Assembly (NCBI GenBank): GCA_024403185.1
Contig: JAKSSG010000011.1
Coordinates: 1-40,687 of the forward strand
Length of the DNA stretch: 40,687 bases
DNA from: Clostridia bacterium
GTDB lineage: Bacteria > Bacillota > Clostridia > Peptostreptococcales > Anaerovoracaceae
Direction: 5' to 3'
The stretch's first letter is position 1, and each line of letters opens with the position of its first letter. The notes below the pieces were generated by a model. It made no database searches. It was not told the origin of the DNA and saw nothing but the letters and a program-made list of their open reading frames with translations. A program made the translations under genes and the position numbers. Below are positions 15,092 through 22,862 of this stretch, piece by piece.

Positions 15092-16651
15092 TTAGCCTTC
15101 AAGCTTCTTAGCTGCTTCTGAGCCAGGGAGCGGAGGGAACTTCTCGTCGAAGAGCACTTCGTCTTCGCCGATAGTAACAACTGTTCTGATCTTGCCTCTC
15201 TTCTTCTGTACAGCATAGATGATGATGGCAGCCGCAATAATGATTACGCATGCCCAGAATACCAGCTGGTCTTCGAATACCAGCATGATCATTGCTGCAA
15301 TCTGAAGAACGATAGCGAATACTTCCAGACCAGGATAGAGCTGAGCCTTAACAGTCAGGCATTCCTGAGGATCATATCCTCTCTGCTTCAGTCTCTTTCT
15401 GAATACAATCTGTGACCAGCAGATACCAACCCAGCAGAGTGTTCCTGTGAAGCCTGAAGCTCCAAGCAGAATTACGTAGATAGGGTTGTTGTCTCCACCG
15501 AGCATTCCCAGTTCCTGAATCATGAACATGAACATGAATACTACCCATACTGGGATGATTGTAAACAGAGTTGCGTTCATAGGAACATTAAATCTGTTCA
15601 GATTTGACAGGAACTTAGGTGCCATGCCTTCAACTGACAGGCCGTACATTGAACGTACTGTTCCGTACAAACCTGAGTTAGCGCATGAGAATGCGGCAAC
15701 CAGAGTTACCATTGTGAAGATTCCTGCGCACCACTTGAGACCATAGAGTGACAGGCACTGTGTGAACAGTGACATGTCAAGGTTTGCTTCATAGTATGGC
15801 ACGAGCATTGCCAGCAGGCATACAGGAACGAGGTAGATAGCAATGATACGATAAGCTACCTTCTTACATGCTGCAGGTACGTTCTTTGCAGGATCCTGAG
15901 TTTCTGATGCTGACAGACCTACGATTTCTGATCCCTGGAAGTTAACCAGAGTCCAGATCATCCAGGATACGATTACAACTCCGCCGAATGGGAACAGCTT
16001 GCTCATTGCGCTGCCCTTGCCTGCGAGCATAACCTTGAGTCCGATGAATCCGCCCTCATCCGTAAACGGATGCAGGTCGCTTCCAATGAGTCCAAGCCAG
16101 ATTAGAATTGCGCAAATGATAAACATTACAACTGCTGCGATCTTGATAATGGCCAGAACTGATTCGATATGTCCGAACCACTTAACCTGATAGATGTTTA
16201 CAAGAGTCAGTACTGCCAGTGCTATAATGCCCCAGATCAGAGCTGATGTTGATGGGCTGAACGGCAGTGTTACAAAGTAGTTCATGAATACGCCTGTAGC
16301 CAGAGCTTCTGATGGGATGTAGAATACCCAGTTAACCCAGAATGCCCAGCCGATACCGGTGGCTGCAGTATCGCCCATGAATTCTCTTGTGTAAGATACG
16401 AATGATCCTCTACGAGGAATGTTTACGAGCAGTTCTGCAAATGACTGCATTACGCCGTAAATTGTAAAACCTGCAATGATGTATGCAAGAATTACTGCAC
16501 CAGGACCCATTTCACTGAATGTCTCGGAGAGACCCAGAAAATAGCAGGAACCAATGATTCCGCCCAGCGCGATGAGTGAAACGTGCCATGACCTGATACC
16601 TCTCGTCAAAGTACGTTCGCTTTTCTCAGCAACGCGTCCTTGTTCGTTCAT
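15092..16651 (-). CDS. Amino acid permease (AAT family, LysP/GabP-like)
   Basis: A 519-residue APC transporter with about 12 helices. The N-terminus shows the family pattern RSWHVSLIALGGIIGSCYFL and AELLVNIPRRGSFVSYTREF with the unwound helix 1 glycine motif; SEIVGLSASETQDPAKNVP marks helix 6. It resembles proton-coupled amino acid importers such as LysP, but the exact substrate cannot be read. The ATG follows AAAGGAG. The 225-bp gap upstream (16652-16876) is AT-rich, and I could not pick a convincing promoter for this gene there. Confidence 0.88.
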   Translation of the reverse strand: MNEQGRVAEKSERTLTRGIRSWHVSLIALGGIIGSCYFLGLSETFSEMGPGAVILAYIIAGFTIYGVMQSFAELLVNIPRRGSFVSYTREFMGDTAATGIGWAFWVNWVFYIPSEALATGVFMNYFVTLPFSPSTSALIWGIIALAVLTLVNIYQVKWFGHIESVLAIIKIAAVVMFIICAILIWLGLIGSDLHPFTDEGGFIGLKVMLAGKGSAMSKLFPFGGVVIVSWMIWTLVNFQGSEIVGLSASETQDPAKNVPAACKKVAYRIIAIYLVPVCLLAMLVPYYEANLDMSLFTQCLSLYGLKWCAGIFTMVTLVAAFSCANSGLYGTVRSMYGLSVEGMAPKFLSNLNRFNVPMNATLFTIIPVWVVFMFMFMIQELGMLGGDNNPIYVILLGASGFTGTLCWVGICWSQIVFRKRLKQRGYDPQECLTVKAQLYPGLEVFAIVLQIAAMIMLVFEDQLVFWACVIIIAAAIIIYAVQKKRGKIRTVVTIGEDEVLFDEKFPPLPGSEAAKKLEG

Positions 16652-16794
16652 TAAGATTCTCCTTTCAAAATATGAAATTATGATAATTACAAGAAAAATA
16701 ATAACACAAGGGCGTTAATAATTTAACATCTTTTTTTCAAATTTTCTCAAAATTAAGACGGTTTTTTTATTCCTAAAACAATTTTGCACTGCTG

Positions 16795-16823
16795 TTGTAA
16801 TTGATTTGCCTATACATTATAAT
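16795..16823 (+). promoter_or_regulatory. Promoter of the unrecognised membrane protein gene
   Basis: TTGTAA (16795-16800), 17 bp, TATAAT (16818-16823) lies 53 bp before the start codon on the plus strand. The -10 is perfect, the -35 partial. Confidence 0.6.
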
Positions 16824-16876
16824 TAACGTAATTTCACCCGTAGCAAAAGCAACAGAAAGTTGAGAAAAAATTAACG

Positions 16877-17854
16877 ATGGCCAGAAAACAGAAAGTAATA
16901 TCCGTAGCCTCTTATAACGATAACGAATTTGAACAGTTCACGGAAAACATTACAAGAGTAAGATATATCAAATACTTCAAGGGCACCAGGCCTTCCTTCA
17001 AAGAGAGAGAAAGCACCGGAATACTTACGGGAGCCTTTCTTTCGCTTGTAGTCGGCTGCATAGCCGCTCCCTACCTTCTTCTCATAGGCAGCCACTTCAG
17101 CCACAGAACCATTATTGGTTTTGCAATGATTATGGCAGCCACAACCGTCTTTCTTGGTATCTGGGGGTTCAGGAAGATGGCCGAGGAGAAGAAGCGCATA
17201 TACAGACCTGTTCCAGATGAAGAGTATGACAGATACCTTGCTTTTGACCTTAAGGGCCTCATTGTAAGAGCCCGTCTTCTGGTTACGGACAAGACACCTG
17301 ATCTTAAAGAAGAGCGCGACTCGATAATGGATGTTGAACCTATCGTGCTTTACAGTGCCGAGGGCTATTCGTCCGACGTCAACCTGCCTTTGCTTCTCAA
17401 GTGCGGTGACGACGGGATCATCCGCGCGTCCAATCTCTACGTGATGGTTCTCTTCCCTACAAAGAAGGGCATGTACATTAACATTACATACCTTAACCTC
17501 TGTAGCGGCAAAGCCAAGTTCGACAGAATATATGCCTGCCCGTATGAGGATGTGGATTCGATTACGTATAAGAAAAGAAACTATGATATCGTAACTCAGG
17601 AAGGCAGAGATGTAATGAAGCGTGTCAAGTCATTCCTTATCAAATCAAGTGCAGGCGACACAGCTGAGGTTGGTGTTGACGTTATCGACTACGACATCAT
17701 CGATACGGTCGGCGGACACTTCAACGAAGCTCCTGTAACTGACGCACTCGAGAGACTGGCCGGATACTTCCCGGGCGGCGAGCTTCCAAACAAAAAACCT
17801 CGGGCAGGTGCAAAAGCAACGCCTGAGGCCATTGAAGAAAAAACCGAATCGTGA
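16877..17854 (+). CDS. Unrecognised membrane protein with two helices and soluble C-terminal domain
   Basis: I do not recognise this 325-residue protein. A basic N-terminus is followed by two membrane helices (about residues 49-71 and 78-99) and a ~215-residue soluble domain, probably cytosolic, rich in beta-strand-like stretches (YACPYEDVDSITYKKRNYDI). The C-terminus is Lys/Pro/Glu-rich and disordered-looking. The layout resembles membrane-tethered PH-like proteins, but that is a guess. The ribosome binding site is weak. Its TGA directly abuts the stop codon of the convergent MarR gene with no terminator between, so the two transcripts probably overlap. Confidence 0.7.
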   Translation: MARKQKVISVASYNDNEFEQFTENITRVRYIKYFKGTRPSFKERESTGILTGAFLSLVVGCIAAPYLLLIGSHFSHRTIIGFAMIMAATTVFLGIWGFRKMAEEKKRIYRPVPDEEYDRYLAFDLKGLIVRARLLVTDKTPDLKEERDSIMDVEPIVLYSAEGYSSDVNLPLLLKCGDDGIIRASNLYVMVLFPTKKGMYINITYLNLCSGKAKFDRIYACPYEDVDSITYKKRNYDIVTQEGRDVMKRVKSFLIKSSAGDTAEVGVDVIDYDIIDTVGGHFNEAPVTDALERLAGYFPGGELPNKKPRAGAKATPEAIEEKTES

Positions 17855-18319
17855 TTATTTGTGAATATCTTCCGATTCCTTAATGCTTTCCAGAAAGAAA
17901 TCATTAAGCCTGTTGAAGCCCTCGTAGAGGACTTCTTTTTCTTTGTCCGAAAAGCCCTCACATACTCTGTCGGCAAGTCTCTCCCTGTATCTGTGCTGGT
18001 AAACATAGAAGAGTCCACCCTTTCTGGTAAGGGACACAATGGTGTTTCTTTCGTTCTTCGGGTCTATCTCCTTATCAACAAGACCGTACTTCTCCAGCTT
18101 CTTGATAAGTGATGTTGCCGAAGGTCTGCTTATTTTCAGATAGTCCGCAATCTCGCTTATCTTCACACCGTTTTCATGACGCTTCAGATAGGTAATAGTG
18201 TTCCTGTCTCTGAACGAGAAACCGGCCTTGCTGTACTTTTTCTTGGTCTCCTCCATGAGCAGCAGGCTGTGATATGCATCCGCAATTATTCTGTTAAATT
18301 CTTTTGTGAAATCTTTCAT
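17855..18319 (-). CDS. MarR-family transcriptional regulator
   Basis: A 154-residue winged-helix regulator. VKISEIADYLKISRPSATSLIKKLEKYGLV is the helix-turn-helix and recognition helix (about residues 52-81), and the wing follows (DPKNERNTIVSLTRKG). The helical ends should form the dimer interface. It is the last gene of the dnaX-ybaB-recR run, 11 bp after recR, with GGAGAATAAC at its start. The signal and targets are unknown; the convergent membrane protein gene is an obvious candidate to test. Confidence 0.9.
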   Translation of the reverse strand: MKDFTKEFNRIIADAYHSLLLMEETKKKYSKAGFSFRDRNTITYLKRHENGVKISEIADYLKISRPSATSLIKKLEKYGLVDKEIDPKNERNTIVSLTRKGGLFYVYQHRYRERLADRVCEGFSDKEKEVLYEGFNRLNDFFLESIKESEDIHK

Positions 18320-18330
18320 GTTATTCTCCG

Positions 18331-18930
18331 TTACAGTTCGCGACGACCTTCAATCGCCTTCAACAGTGTTACTTCATCTGCATATTCAAGGTCTCCTCCA
18401 ACCGGAATCCCGTGTGCTATTCTGGTCACCTTTATTCCGCTTGGCTTAATCAGTCTTGCAATGTACACAGCCGTTGCCTCACCCTCGATTGTCGGATTCG
18501 TGGCAATAATCAGTTCCTTAATTCTGTCATCCTGAAGCCTTGTAATGAGGCTTTTCAGATTAATGTCCTCAGGACCCTTGTCGTCCATGGGTGAAATCAC
18601 GCCGTGAAGAACGTGATAATACCCGTGATACTCCCGGATTTTTTCCATGGCGATAACATCCTTAGGGCTTTCCACAACGCAGAGAACGCTCCTGTCTCTC
18701 TTTTCGTCAGAGCATATTGCGCATGGATCCCTGTCCGTAAGATTTCCGCAGACAGAGCAGAATGTCATGCCCTCCTTGGCCTCGCGGATTGCATCGGATA
18801 GTGCAAAGGCATCCTCATCGTTCATAGACAGAATATGCAAAGCCAGACGCTGTGCAGTCTTGCCGCCTATTCCGGGCAGCTTGCCCAGTTCATTTATTAA
18901 TTTGTTGAGAGGTCTGGCGTAATAGTTCAT
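18331..18930 (-). CDS. recR: Recombination protein RecR
   Basis: RecR acts with RecF/RecO to load RecA at gaps. The 199-residue chain has the N-terminal helix-hairpin-helix ([16 protein letters not shown]), the four-Cys zinc finger (Cys58, Cys61, Cys70, Cys73) and the Toprim domain ([11 protein letters not shown], then [18 protein letters not shown]). It lies in the standard dnaX-ybaB-recR cluster, with its start 3 bp after the ybaB stop. Confidence 0.97.
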   Translation of the reverse strand: MNYYARPLNKLINELGKLPGIGGKTAQRLALHILSMNDEDAFALSDAIREAKEGMTFCSVCGNLTDRDPCAICSDEKRDRSVLCVVESPKDVIAMEKIREYHGYYHVLHGVISPMDDKGPEDINLKSLITRLQDDRIKELIIATNPTIEGEATAVYIARLIKPSGIKVTRIAHGIPVGGDLEYADEVTLLKAIEGRREL

Positions 18931-18933
18931 ATT

Positions 18934-19284
18934 TTAGAGTCCCGGAATTCCCAGTCCCGCTGTGAATTTGCTCATCTCTATCTGTGATATTTCTTCCATC
19001 TGTCTCAGAGCCTCGTTGGTGGCTGCAATGATCAGGTCCTGAAGCATTTCAACATCATCCGGATCAACTACCTCAGGCTGAATCTGAATGTCCTTCAGTT
19101 CCTTCTTTCCCGTAACGGTAACTGTAACAGCTCCGCCGCCTGATGTTGCTGTAGCTTCCATCTCCTCTATTTCTGCCTGGACCTTGTCCATTTCTCTCTG
19201 CATTGCCTGCATCTGTGCCATCTGCTGGGCGTTACCCATCTTCGGCTGTTTAGGCTTCTTTCCTGCCTTCATTCCTTTTCCCAT
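18934..19284 (-). CDS. YbaB/EbfC family nucleoid-associated protein
   Basis: A 116-residue DNA-binding dimer of the YbaB/EbfC family, normally coded between dnaX and recR. The N-terminal Gln/Met-rich coiled coil (AQMQAMQREMDKVQAEIEEM) and the core VTGKKELKDIQIQPEVVDPDDVEMLQDLI are typical. A basic N-terminal tail (GKGMKAGKKPKQPK) is a little longer than usual. AGGAGGAAACG precedes the ATG. Confidence 0.93.
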   Translation of the reverse strand: MGKGMKAGKKPKQPKMGNAQQMAQMQAMQREMDKVQAEIEEMEATATSGGGAVTVTVTGKKELKDIQIQPEVVDPDDVEMLQDLIIAATNEALRQMEEISQIEMSKFTAGLGIPGL

Positions 19285-19296
19285 CGTTTCCTCCTG

Positions 19297-20892
19297 TTAT
19301 TCTACGTCTACTTTTATGCCGAGCACATCGCTCACATCGGCTGCAATTTCCTCGGCTGATTTTTCTTCTCTTCTGCTTAAATCCTTTTTGCAGATCTTCA
19401 GAGCTCTGCGCCTGCCCGTATGCTTTTCCATCAGATCCTCAAGAAGTTTTCTGTTGTTTTCAGCATGATTCTTCGTTACATCATTTGAAACGACCACCGT
19501 GAATGACTTGTCGTCAATTGACGTCAGCGTACCGCCACGGCTTATGATGTTAAAGCTGCCCTTCTGTGCCTCGCCGTCTTCAAACACCTCGTTCCAGATT
19601 TCATCGCAGTCGAACTCCTCTTCCGTGGTCGCAGGCGACTTTTCTTCATCCGACTTCTCTTCAGGCGTCTTCTCTTCATCCGGTTTCTCTTCAGGCGGTT
19701 CAGCCCCGGTTTCGGGTTCTTTCACCGGATCCGGTTTTACTGCCTTTGCAGCCGGTTTTGCAGGCGCAGGTGCCCTGTCAAATTCGTATTCCGACAGTTC
19801 TCTTATTTCGCCCGCTCCCAGACACAGCTTAACTATTGACAGCTCCAGCAGAATGCGCGGCTGAGTCGACCACCTGGCCTCGTTCAGCGTACGGGACAGC
19901 TCGAGTATTCCGCGATTTATGTCTTCAAGATCAAGCACATTCGCCTGTCTTGAAATTCTTTCAATGTTTTCCGCCGACATGTTCACTACAGTCTGAGGAT
20001 TCTTCATGAACTTGACCATGAGAAGGTTTCTGTAGTGGTTGATCCAGTCCTTCATGAACTGTCTGACATCCTTGCCGTCAGCGAGAATTTCTGCCAGAAA
20101 GGCGATTGCCTCCGAGGTTCTCTTCTTTCTTACCATGTCCGTAAGCTCGAGGAAGTCCTCATCACCGGAAGCTCCCAGGAATTCCAGAACATCCTTTCCG
20201 CTGATGACCCTGTCTCCTCCGGAAATGCACTGGTCCAGAATGGAAAGTCCGTCTCTGACCGATCCATCCGCATTGGCCGCGATGATTCTCAGCGCAGCCT
20301 CGTCCGCTTCGATTCCGATCTTTCTGCAGATATCCGCCATGCCTGTAATCAGTGTATTTTCCGGCACGCGCTTGAAATCCAGCCTCATGCATCTAGAAAG
20401 TATTGTCGCCGGAAGCTTGTGAACTTCTGTTGTGGCAAGAATGAACGTCACATATTCAGGCGGTTCTTCCAGGGTTTTCAGAAGAGCGTTAAAGGCTCCC
20501 GTGGAAAGCATGTGTACTTCGTCGATTATGTATATCTTCCTGCGACCGACCGCCGGCCTGTAGTTTACGCTTTCTCTCAGCTCTCTGATGTTATCCACAC
20601 CGTTATTTGATGCCGCATCTATCTCGATGACATCGATGAAGCTGCCCTCTTTTATGGCACGGCAGTTTTCACATTCACCGCATGGTCTGCTTCCTTCCGA
20701 AAGGCAGTTCAGTCCCTTTGCCAGAAGTCGGGCGGTTGTCGTCTTGCCCGTGCCTCTCGTTCCGCAGAAGAGATAGGCGTGGCTTGTGCTGCCTGTATCT
20801 ATCTGATTTTTTAAGATTTTTACTATGTGCTCCTGACCCAGAATCTCATCGAAGGTTTCCGGTCTGTAGGCACGATAAAGAGCCTGATACAT
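19297..20892 (-). CDS. dnaX: DNA polymerase III subunits gamma and tau
   Basis: The clamp-loader ATPase couples polymerase cores at the fork. MYQALYRAYRPETFDEILGQ begins the protein; the longer upstream frame runs into the SRP RNA and is not coding. Walker A GTRGTGKTT, the Cys zinc finger (CLSEGSRPCGECENC), the DEVH Walker B and the sensor region LSRCMRLDF are all present. After ~380 residues comes a long acidic Pro/Glu-rich linker (EKPDEEKTPEEKSDEEKSP) and a short tau-like C-terminal domain. At 531 residues it is a normal Bacillota DnaX. I saw no clear frameshift slippery A-run for a separate gamma product. Confidence 0.96.
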   Translation of the reverse strand: MYQALYRAYRPETFDEILGQEHIVKILKNQIDTGSTSHAYLFCGTRGTGKTTTARLLAKGLNCLSEGSRPCGECENCRAIKEGSFIDVIEIDAASNNGVDNIRELRESVNYRPAVGRRKIYIIDEVHMLSTGAFNALLKTLEEPPEYVTFILATTEVHKLPATILSRCMRLDFKRVPENTLITGMADICRKIGIEADEAALRIIAANADGSVRDGLSILDQCISGGDRVISGKDVLEFLGASGDEDFLELTDMVRKKRTSEAIAFLAEILADGKDVRQFMKDWINHYRNLLMVKFMKNPQTVVNMSAENIERISRQANVLDLEDINRGILELSRTLNEARWSTQPRILLELSIVKLCLGAGEIRELSEYEFDRAPAPAKPAAKAVKPDPVKEPETGAEPPEEKPDEEKTPEEKSDEEKSPATTEEEFDCDEIWNEVFEDGEAQKGSFNIISRGGTLTSIDDKSFTVVVSNDVTKNHAENNRKLLEDLMEKHTGRRRALKICKKDLSRREEKSAEEIAADVSDVLGIKVDVE

Positions 20893-20913
20893 TACATGTC
20901 TCCATAAACATGA

Positions 20914-21067
20914 ATTGCCCTTTGATGATCCCGCAGGCGTTGGAGAAGGCTTATCTGCGGCACATGAAAACTTCCGCTTATTGCTGCTTCCTTCCGGACC
21001 TGACAAGGTTCACGGCATCCCATTGCGCAGGACCCAAACCATGCATACGGAACCATCAAAGGGCAAT
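20914..21067 (-). ncRNA. ffs: Signal recognition particle RNA (short, 4.5S-like)
   Basis: The minus strand carries the SRP domain IV signature GTCAGGTCCGGAAGGAAGCA (around 20982-21003) flanked by the symmetric and asymmetric loop halves. The ends are closed by a perfect 14-bp stem, ATTGCCCTTTGATG with CATCAAAGGGCAAT (20914-20927 and 21054-21067). That gives ~150 nt, without room for the Alu domain of the ~270-nt Bacillus scRNA. It lies 21 bp upstream of dnaX with a strong promoter of its own. No T-run follows the 3' end, so processing from a longer dnaX transcript is likely. Confidence 0.95.
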
Positions 21068-21086
21068 CCTTTTCTTTTGCTTCTCA

Positions 21087-21115
21087 ATTATATTATCTTT
21101 GATTTTTGTCGTCAA
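21087..21115 (-). promoter_or_regulatory. SRP RNA (and possibly dnaX) promoter inside the prsW 3' end
   Basis: On the minus strand TTGACG (21110-21115), 17 bp and TATAAT (21087-21092) predict a start near 21080, ~13 nt before the closing stem of the SRP RNA. The -35 box lies inside the last codons of prsW. Confidence 0.8.
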
Positions 21116-21836
21116 GAGGAAGGTCTGACAGAGCATCCGTATAGAAGCCTGCCTTCCAGTCATCTCTTGAAAAGTCCCTTACAACTCTGATTGCCACAAT
21201 GTACATGAACGCAACAAAGGCAAGCAGAAGGCCTGTTGTGAAGCCGCTTTCCATGAAAGCCAGAGTATCATATATTCCGTGGATGAGCATCGGCACAACC
21301 AGCGCCAGAAGAGTCCTGTTGATCACTTTACCCTTCCTGCCCTCAATACTGTACTTCTTGGCCGCTCCATAGAACACGCCCATGAACACTCCGCAGAAGG
21401 CGTGGAGCGGAACCGCCAGAATTCCTCGCATGATGGCTGTCTCAATGCCACCCTGCGCAACGTACATTACATTTTCAAAAAGTGCAAAACCAACCGCCAC
21501 GGCAACTCCGTACACTATGCCGTCAAATCTGTAGTTAAAGTTCTTGCTTCTCCACGACCCCAGTCTGAGCAGCAGAAACTTGAAAAACTCCTCGCAGAGT
21601 GCCGCCACCGCAAATGCGGTAAAGAAGGCATACTCAACTGTTCCCACCTGAAGTCCCGGATTCCCGGTGCTGATAAGCGTTTCAAAAAACATTGCAGGCA
21701 GACATGATATTACACCGAATATGAGGAGCTTGATAATCAGGCTCCGGGGTTCGTGCTCAACCTTATCCATTCTGAAAATGTAAATAATGATTAATATTCC
21801 GGGCAGCAGTGCCAGGAAAAGAAGATTTGTAGCCAT
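21093..21836 (-). CDS. prsW: PrsW-family intramembrane protease
   Basis: PrsW proteins are glutamic intramembrane proteases; B. subtilis PrsW starts the cleavage of anti-sigma factor RsiW. The 247-residue protein has about seven helices. The family motifs are visible: CEEFFK (Glu82, Glu83), FDGIVYGVAVAVGFALFEN, a membrane His (PLHAFCG) and HGIYD near the end. No anti-sigma factor lies nearby, so the substrate is unknown. It starts 3 bp after the PurM-like gene. Confidence 0.88.
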   Translation of the reverse strand: MATNLLFLALLPGILIIIYIFRMDKVEHEPRSLIIKLLIFGVISCLPAMFFETLISTGNPGLQVGTVEYAFFTAFAVAALCEEFFKFLLLRLGSWRSKNFNYRFDGIVYGVAVAVGFALFENVMYVAQGGIETAIMRGILAVPLHAFCGVFMGVFYGAAKKYSIEGRKGKVINRTLLALVVPMLIHGIYDTLAFMESGFTTGLLLAFVAFMYIVAIRVVRDFSRDDWKAGFYTDALSDLPLDDKNQR

Positions 21837-21839
21837 TAG

Positions 21840-22862
21840 CTATTTCACCACCTTATATATTTCATCTGCATAAGGCGGGTCGATTTTTGTCCTGATTCTT
21901 CCTTCGCCTTCTGCTCCGCATGTCTTCGTATGAGAGGCCATGCAAACACCTTCGGTCTCTTCTCTTATAATTCCGATAACCGACGCCTTGACACCTGCAT
22001 CAGCCATTGCCTTTTTCATTTTTTCGAGCCTGTCCCTGGGCACTATTATTACCATTGACCCGCTGGATATGAGGCGCAGCGGATTAATCCCGCACTGCTC
22101 GCATATCTTCGCCGTCTCAGGTTCAACAGGTATGGCCTCTTCCCATACCTCTGCTCCGCGATGGGATATCTGGCACATCTCCCATACAGCTCCCAGAATG
22201 CCGCCCTCGGTAATGTCATGCATTCCGTGAGTTCCTACAGTTCCCGCCGCAACTCCCTCCGGAACCACGCTGGTCATCTGAAGAAATGATTTTGCCCTTT
22301 CCAGTTCGGCTTCGGTAAGATCCAGTCTGTCAGCATGATCGCAGGCGATAATTCCCGCTCCTTCAAGTCCTACGGATTTGCTTACCATGATGAAATCTCC
22401 CAGCTCCATGCTGTCGCCGCTCTGATACTCTCCCGAAAGGCATTTGCCTATTGCGGTCGATACTATTACCGGTTGCTTCACTGCAGGAGTGATTTCAGTA
22501 TGGCCGCCTATTATTTCCACATTAAGCTCTGCAGCGGTTTCGGCTGCCTGTCCCATTATGTGCTCGACATCCTCGGCTGTCGTTCCCTCGGGAAGCATGC
22601 AGGCAAGCATTATTCCCAGAGGCTGAACCCCGTTTGATGCAATGTCGTTGCAGGTAATGTGAATGGCAAGCCTGCCGATGTCATTTACTGCCGAAGATAT
22701 CGGATCTGTTGACATGATGCAGTCACAGCTTCCGAAATCCATGACGGCACAGTCTTCACCTATGCCGGGTCTGACTTTCACATCATCGCTTCTGTATTTG
22801 ATTTTGTCGAAGACTATCTCCCTCAGGAGGTCGCTGTCCAGTTTTCCCGTTGGTAGTTTCAC
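21840..22862 (-). CDS. PurM-fold protein (AIR synthase/HypE/ThiL-like), function unknown
   Basis: A 340-residue member of the ATP-using PurM superfamily. The N-terminal half has PGIGEDCAVMDFG, the ATP/Mg region STDPISSAVNDIGRLAIHITCNDIASNG, and IIGGHTEITPAV; the C-terminal half has THGMHDITEGGILGAVWEM. It looks like HypE, but the C-terminus ends in DEIYKVVK, without the terminal PRIC cysteine that HypE needs to carry the cyano group, so HypE is not assigned. It overlaps ligA by 4 bp (ATGA). Confidence 0.75.
   Translation of the reverse strand: MKLPTGKLDSDLLREIVFDKIKYRSDDVKVRPGIGEDCAVMDFGSCDCIMSTDPISSAVNDIGRLAIHITCNDIASNGVQPLGIMLACMLPEGTTAEDVEHIMGQAAETAAELNVEIIGGHTEITPAVKQPVIVSTAIGKCLSGEYQSGDSMELGDFIMVSKSVGLEGAGIIACDHADRLDLTEAELERAKSFLQMTSVVPEGVAAGTVGTHGMHDITEGGILGAVWEMCQISHRGAEVWEEAIPVEPETAKICEQCGINPLRLISSGSMVIIVPRDRLEKMKKAMADAGVKASVIGIIREETEGVCMASHTKTCGAEGEGRIRTKIDPPYADEIYKVVK

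Noticed and set aside
20893..21006. N-terminal extension of dnaX
   Set aside because: These codons run through the SRP RNA domain IV; the protein family starts at MYQALYRAYRP.
21840..22862. HypE assignment for the PurM-fold protein, linking it to Ech maturation
   Set aside because: The C-terminal Cys motif needed for cyano-group transfer is absent and it is not near other hyp genes.
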